From Alphaproteobacteria bacterium (lineage in GTDB: Bacteria > Pseudomonadota > Alphaproteobacteria > UBA8366 > GCA-2717185), in the NCBI GenBank assembly GCA_040905865.1, contig JBBDQU010000048.1, positions 70,615 through 107,188 on the forward strand: a stretch of DNA of 36,574 bases. Reading direction: 5' to 3'. The notes beneath the pieces are model-generated. The model was not told the DNA's origin, did not search any database, and saw only the letters and a program-made list of their open reading frames with translations. Position 1 is the stretch's first letter. Every line of letters starts with the position of its first letter. This document shows, one piece after another, positions 33,152 to 36,574 of this stretch. Made by a program: the position numbers and the translations under genes.

Positions 33152-34267
33152 ATGAAGATCGAACGGGTTGAAACGTTTCAGGTGCAATGGTCGCCAAAGG
33201 ACACGCCGGGACAGCGCAGCGCCTTTGTCCGCATCCGGACCGATGACGGGCTGCACGGCATCGGCGAGGTCTCGCCCATGCAGGGCGGGCTCGCCTCGCT
33301 GCTCATGATCGTCCACAACATCGCCCCGGCGCTGATCGGCGCCGATCCGCTGGACCATGCGGTCATTCAGGACCGGCTGATCCACAGGCTGGTCAAGCTG
33401 GGCCCCGAGGGGGCGCTGACCGGCGCGCTGGCGGGGGTCGATATCGCGCTGTGGGACCTGAAGGGCAAGGCGTTCGGCCAGCCGGTCTACAAACTGCTGG
33501 GCGGCGCGTGGAAGACCGCCCTGCCCTTCTACGCCTCCATCGGCGGCAACGGTCGCGGCCGCGGCCTGGACGAGGTGCTGCGCATCGTTGCGGCGCGCAT
33601 GGAAGACAAGCCGGCGGCGATCAAGATCCGCTTCGACAACAGCCGGACCGACCTGGACACGGAAATTCCCGATCATATCGAGAAGGCCCGCGCCGTGCGC
33701 AAGCTGGTCGGCGACGGCTTCCCCCTCGCCTTCGACGCGAATAACGGGTATTCCGCCAGCGGCGCGATCCGCGTCGGCCGGGTGCTGGAGGAACTGGACT
33801 ACTGGTGGTTCGAGGAACCGGTGCAGCACTACCACGTCAAGGGCACCGGCGAGGTGGCGCGGAAATTGTCCATCACCGTATCGGCGGGCGAACAGACCTA
33901 TACCATGGGCGGGCTGGTGGAAGTGATCGAGGCCGGCGTGCGCATGATCCAGCCGGATATCGTGAAGATGGGCGGCATCACCGGGCTGCAGCGCTGCGCC
34001 GCGCTGGCGCAGGCGCACGGGGTGGAACTGGTCTCGCACCAGACCCAGCCGATGGTCGGCCACCTGGCCAACCTGCATGTCTGCGCCGCGCAGATGCATG
34101 CAACCAAACCCTGCGAGTGGAACGACCCTTCGGCCCGCACCCATGACATCTTCGACGATCCGCCCATGCCGGTGGACGGGCTGTTCCACCTGAACAGCCG
34201 GCCGGGACTGGGCATCGATTTCGATGAAACCGCGCTGGCGAAACGACGGATCGACGTGACGGGTTAG
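33152..34267 (+). CDS. enolase-superfamily dehydratase/racemase (MR subgroup)
   Basis: 371 residues with a capping N-terminal domain and a TIM barrel. KIR at 158-160 lies at the second strand (the KxK position of mandelate racemase, with Arg for the last Lys). The Mg2+ ligands are Asp195 (LAFDANNGY), Glu221 (WWFEEP) and Glu247 (VSAGEQTY), and His296 (VSHQTQP) with Asp269 forms the His-Asp dyad. This fits an acid-sugar dehydratase or a racemase, which I cannot distinguish. GGAGGAACAGG before ATG fixes the start at 33152. The end overlaps the convergent PrpD-type gene by four bases. Confidence 0.9.
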   Translation: MKIERVETFQVQWSPKDTPGQRSAFVRIRTDDGLHGIGEVSPMQGGLASLLMIVHNIAPALIGADPLDHAVIQDRLIHRLVKLGPEGALTGALAGVDIALWDLKGKAFGQPVYKLLGGAWKTALPFYASIGGNGRGRGLDEVLRIVAARMEDKPAAIKIRFDNSRTDLDTEIPDHIEKARAVRKLVGDGFPLAFDANNGYSASGAIRVGRVLEELDYWWFEEPVQHYHVKGTGEVARKLSITVSAGEQTYTMGGLVEVIEAGVRMIQPDIVKMGGITGLQRCAALAQAHGVELVSHQTQPMVGHLANLHVCAAQMHATKPCEWNDPSARTHDIFDDPPMPVDGLFHLNSRPGLGIDFDETALAKRRIDVTG

Positions 34268-35592
34268 GCGATGAGGTCGAGCACGCGGGACAGTTTCCCC
34301 GGTTCCTCGACCGTGACCAGCGCGTCGTGCAGTGCCGCCGCCCGGTCGCCGAGGACCGGTTCGACCAGCGCATGGAACTTCGCGTCGATATCCTCCCGGG
34401 ACATCGGGTTGTCCGGGTTGCCGAGGGACCGGGGCACCTCCGCGTGCAGGATATCGCCGTCTTCCAGCGTGATGTCCAGGATCGAGGCGTAACGCTCCAG
34501 CGCCGGGTTGACCGAGAGTTCGACCCGTTCCATCAGCGCGCGCAGGCGCGGGTCGCCGACCCGGTCCGGAGCGAAGTCGCGCGGCATGACCGGATGGCCT
34601 TCAAGCGCCAGCGCGATGCAGAAGGCGACGCTGAACTTCCCTTCCAGCGATGTGACCGGGAGCGGCTTGCCGACCAGCCTGGTGCTGATTTCGGCCACCT
34701 GGCAGCGGATATGCGCGACCGCCCGTCCCGCCACCGCATCGCGCAGTTTTCGCGCGGCGTCGATATGGGGGTGGATCAGCTTGCCGCAGGCATAGGGCTT
34801 GTAGGAATTGTCGAACAGGCTCTGCCCGGCGGTGAAGGCCAGGCCGCTGAATTCGAAATGTTCCGTCTGCACGAACGTATCGGCGAAGCCTCCGGCGGTG
34901 TCGAAGGCATGGCGCGCCGCCGCGAAACCGCGCGAGGCAAGCTGCGCCGCGAGGATGCCGTCCATCGCCGCCCGGCCCGAATGCAGCGGCTTGCCCATCG
35001 TCCCGAAGGATGTCGTCAGCCCGCCCGCCGTGGTCGCCGCCACGCCCAGCGCATGCCCCGCCTGTTCGGCATCATGGCCCAGCAGCACGGAGGCGGCAGC
35101 AGCGGCGGACAGCCGGCCGAAAACCGATGTGGGGTGGAAACCGGCCGCCTGCATGCGGTTGCCGAAATTGCCGTCGCCCAGCACGGCGGAAATTTCATAG
35201 CCGGTGATGAAGGCGTTCAGCGCCGTGGCGCCGTCGCAGTCCAGTTCCCCGGCCAGCGCCAGGACAGCCGACCAGGTCGGCGAACCCAGATGGCTGGGCG
35301 CATGGCCGCGCGTATCGTCGAAATCGAAGGCATGGCCCATCGTGCCGTTGCACAGCGCCGCCAGCGCCGGGGTCGTCAGCGGCCCGCGAAAGATGCGGCC
35401 CCGCCCCTCGGCGCGCCAGGACAGCGCGGTTTCCACCGTGGCGCGGGACACGGGTTCGTCCACCGCCCCCATCGCCACCCCGACCCAGTCGACGAGGCAG
35501 CGCTTCGCCTCGCCGATCACCGCCGCGTCGTATTCGCGGTCCCGCGCCGCCGCGATGAAAGCCGCCATGCGGTCGCCAACGGGATGTACCAT
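34264..35592 (-). CDS. MmgE/PrpD family protein
   Basis: 442 residues, close to the family length. Typical segments: AKRCLVDWVGVAMGA, FDFDDTRGHAPSHLGSPTW, GYEISAVLGDGN, GFHPTSVFGRLSAAAAA, SFGTMGKPLHSGRAAMDG and KPYACGKLIHPHIDAARKL. PrpD is 2-methylcitrate dehydratase; related members include aconitate-type enzymes and decarboxylases with other substrates. No prpB/prpC is near, so propionate catabolism is not supported. AGGAGA upstream supports the start. The gene follows the zeta module by 18 bases on the same strand and may be read through from it. Confidence 0.9.
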   Translation of the reverse strand: MVHPVGDRMAAFIAAARDREYDAAVIGEAKRCLVDWVGVAMGAVDEPVSRATVETALSWRAEGRGRIFRGPLTTPALAALCNGTMGHAFDFDDTRGHAPSHLGSPTWSAVLALAGELDCDGATALNAFITGYEISAVLGDGNFGNRMQAAGFHPTSVFGRLSAAAAASVLLGHDAEQAGHALGVAATTAGGLTTSFGTMGKPLHSGRAAMDGILAAQLASRGFAAARHAFDTAGGFADTFVQTEHFEFSGLAFTAGQSLFDNSYKPYACGKLIHPHIDAARKLRDAVAGRAVAHIRCQVAEISTRLVGKPLPVTSLEGKFSVAFCIALALEGHPVMPRDFAPDRVGDPRLRALMERVELSVNPALERYASILDITLEDGDILHAEVPRSLGNPDNPMSREDIDAKFHALVEPVLGDRAAALHDALVTVEEPGKLSRVLDLIA

Positions 35593-35610
35593 GCGTTTCT
35601 CCTGCGCCGC

Positions 35611-36177
35611 TTATCCCAAAGCCCGCTTCAGCCAAGTCGGCGGTTCATCCGCCATATAGACAACCGTACCGTCTTGCGCCTCAAGAACGCGTAAAAATCC
35701 GTTTGCGGTGCTGTTATCGTAAAGAATGGCGACATTGGCGAGCCGGAGGGCAACAGGCAAGTTTCGCAAGCTCCGGTCGTACCGCCGACGCACATCCTCG
35801 GGCTGGACGTTGTGACCGCCACGCCGGTAGCGCTCCTGAACGCGCATTATCGCGTCGTTTGCATTTTCCACACAGATATAGGCGAGGCCGACGGACCACC
35901 CGGCATGCCGCGCTCTACGCATCAGGTTAACATGCAGTTTCCCGGAGAGGGTCGTTTCGACCGAGAAGTTGCCGTTCCGGGCAAACGCCGCATCGATGGC
36001 TTCAAGCGCTCTTTTCCCTGCCTGAACTGTTACGAGGCCCGGTTGGGCGGGTTGCAACTCCCGGGCAATTATATCGGGATTTATGTTCAGCAGATTTCCG
36101 TATTGATCCGATGCGAGCGTCGATTTCCCGGTACCGTTCGGCCCGGCGATCAACCAAAACCACGGCGGCGCATTCAT
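35611..36177 (-). CDS. zeta-toxin-like P-loop kinase
   Basis: 188 residues. Walker A GPNGTGKST (residues 12-20), followed by NINPDIIAREL and NFSVETTLSG, the pattern of zeta/PezT-type toxins and related small kinases, with RVQERYRRGGHNVQPEDVRRRYDRS holding the Arg-rich substrate region. Zeta toxins phosphorylate UDP-N-acetylglucosamine. This short chromosomal subgroup is often listed as an AAA or zeta-toxin family protein; the target has not been fixed by sequence. It overlaps the upstream small gene by four bases. Confidence 0.87.
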   Translation of the reverse strand: MNAPPWFWLIAGPNGTGKSTLASDQYGNLLNINPDIIARELQPAQPGLVTVQAGKRALEAIDAAFARNGNFSVETTLSGKLHVNLMRRARHAGWSVGLAYICVENANDAIMRVQERYRRGGHNVQPEDVRRRYDRSLRNLPVALRLANVAILYDNSTANGFLRVLEAQDGTVVYMADEPPTWLKRALG

Positions 36178-36443
36178 CCGACCGAAAGTTGTCGAATCAC
36201 TGTCTCGGTGCCGGATTCCGAAATCTCAACGTGAAATCGTCTGCCGTCAGGCATTTCCTTGACCAGTAGCTCATATTTTGCCGGATCCCGGAAATAGATG
36301 GGGTTTCCGATTGCCTTGTGATCGGCGATCGCTCTCGCCACGGCCCGCTGTCCGCCCGCCTCGACCGCACGGGCAAACTCGTGGACCTTCTCCGGAGAGG
36401 TCAGGTCCAGGTTGTTCCAATCTATATACGAAGCTGACTCCAA
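36174..36443 (-). CDS. putative antitoxin partner of the zeta-like kinase
   Basis: 89 residues from TTG at 36443, with helical first half (SPEKVHEFARAVEAGG) and a beta-rich end (YFRDPAKYELLVKEMPDGRR). The frame is open to 36503, but that part covers the promoter at 36475-36503 and cannot be in the mRNA; AAAGGGG nine bases before 36443 fits the shorter start. The gene overlaps the zeta-like gene by ATGA, so the two are coupled. The antitoxin role rests on position and size; no family was recognised. Confidence 0.75.
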   Translation of the reverse strand: MESASYIDWNNLDLTSPEKVHEFARAVEAGGQRAVARAIADHKAIGNPIYFRDPAKYELLVKEMPDGRRFHVEISESGTETVIRQLSVG

Positions 36444-36474
36444 GCGACTGAACCCCTTTAATAGCAATACTTTA

Positions 36475-36503
36475 AGTATAATTGTCAGAGCATTGAATGT
36501 CAA
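36475..36503 (-). promoter_or_regulatory. consensus sigma-70 promoter with operator
   Basis: TTGACA (36498-36503), a 17-base spacer and TATACT (36475-36480) on the minus strand. An inverted repeat, ATAATTG (36478-36484) and CAATTAT (36501-36507), brackets both boxes and is a likely autoregulatory operator. It drives the antitoxin-zeta operon. Confidence 0.9.
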
Positions 36504-36574
36504 TTATCACCCATCGGACACCAGGGCAACGAATCCAGGTTAACGATCCATGGTTCCGAGGATTGATGCCAGGA

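Noticed and set aside
34264-35592. Methylcitrate cycle (propionate use) from the PrpD-type gene
   Set aside because: No prpB, prpC or acnD-like gene is near; the MmgE/PrpD family has several activities.

Overview
The window looks like a chromosomal segment of a high-GC alphaproteobacterium, possibly Rhodospirillales-like. The reasons are the GC-rich codon use, the families present (EgtD, DUF1289, CoxG-like SRPBCC, HyuA/HyuB, COG3618 amidohydrolase, PEP-CTERM) and the REP-type palindromes between genes. The taxonomic placement is an inference from gene content. I saw no rRNA, tRNA or CRISPR array.

Layout. 0.1-1.1 kb: AT-richer Fic toxin/antitoxin pair. 1.4-3.0 kb: a Na+/Ca2+-exchanger-type gene bracketed by two copies of a REP cluster, then two copies of a short repeat made of three 10-bp units, then a Phd/PIN toxin-antitoxin pair. 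3.7-16.4 kb: metabolic core genes. These are Tag glycosylase, an outer-membrane barrel, a CMD-family protein, a TauD-like dioxygenase, EgtD, the remnant of a glutathione transferase, two MFS carriers, an AraC regulator, DUF1289, an isolated rfbC, an LLM oxidoreductase, and a CoxG-like protein translationally coupled to a thiamine-diphosphate enzyme.

16.4-22.6 kb is the accessory region. It holds nested repeats and a complete IS1595-type element (16931-19227) that has split a REP palindrome and carries four passenger ORFs, one with a HEPN-like RNxxxH motif. It continues with an orphan terminase-small-subunit-like HTH gene, a BrnT/HTH toxin-antitoxin pair with an apparently leaderless promoter, an AT-rich orphan gene and an acyl-thioesterase. 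22.6-24.0 kb: a PEP-CTERM surface protein behind a textbook sigma-54 promoter, with a strong intrinsic terminator after it. 24.1-25.7 kb: a TIGR03862-type flavoprotein and a CMD-family protein.

25.9-35.6 kb is a catabolic-looking cluster: hyuA-hyuB, a class V aminotransferase and a COG3618 amidohydrolase on the plus strand, an epoxide-hydrolase-like protein on minus, an enolase-superfamily dehydratase/racemase on plus and an MmgE/PrpD protein on minus. No regulator or transporter lies inside it, and the substrate cannot be named from sequence. The window closes with a zeta-toxin-like module driven by a consensus sigma-70 promoter.

The most unusual items are the phased three-by-10-bp repeat family (four copies), the IS element with passenger genes inserted in a REP unit, the sigma-54/PEP-CTERM pairing, and four separate toxin-antitoxin modules in 36 kb.
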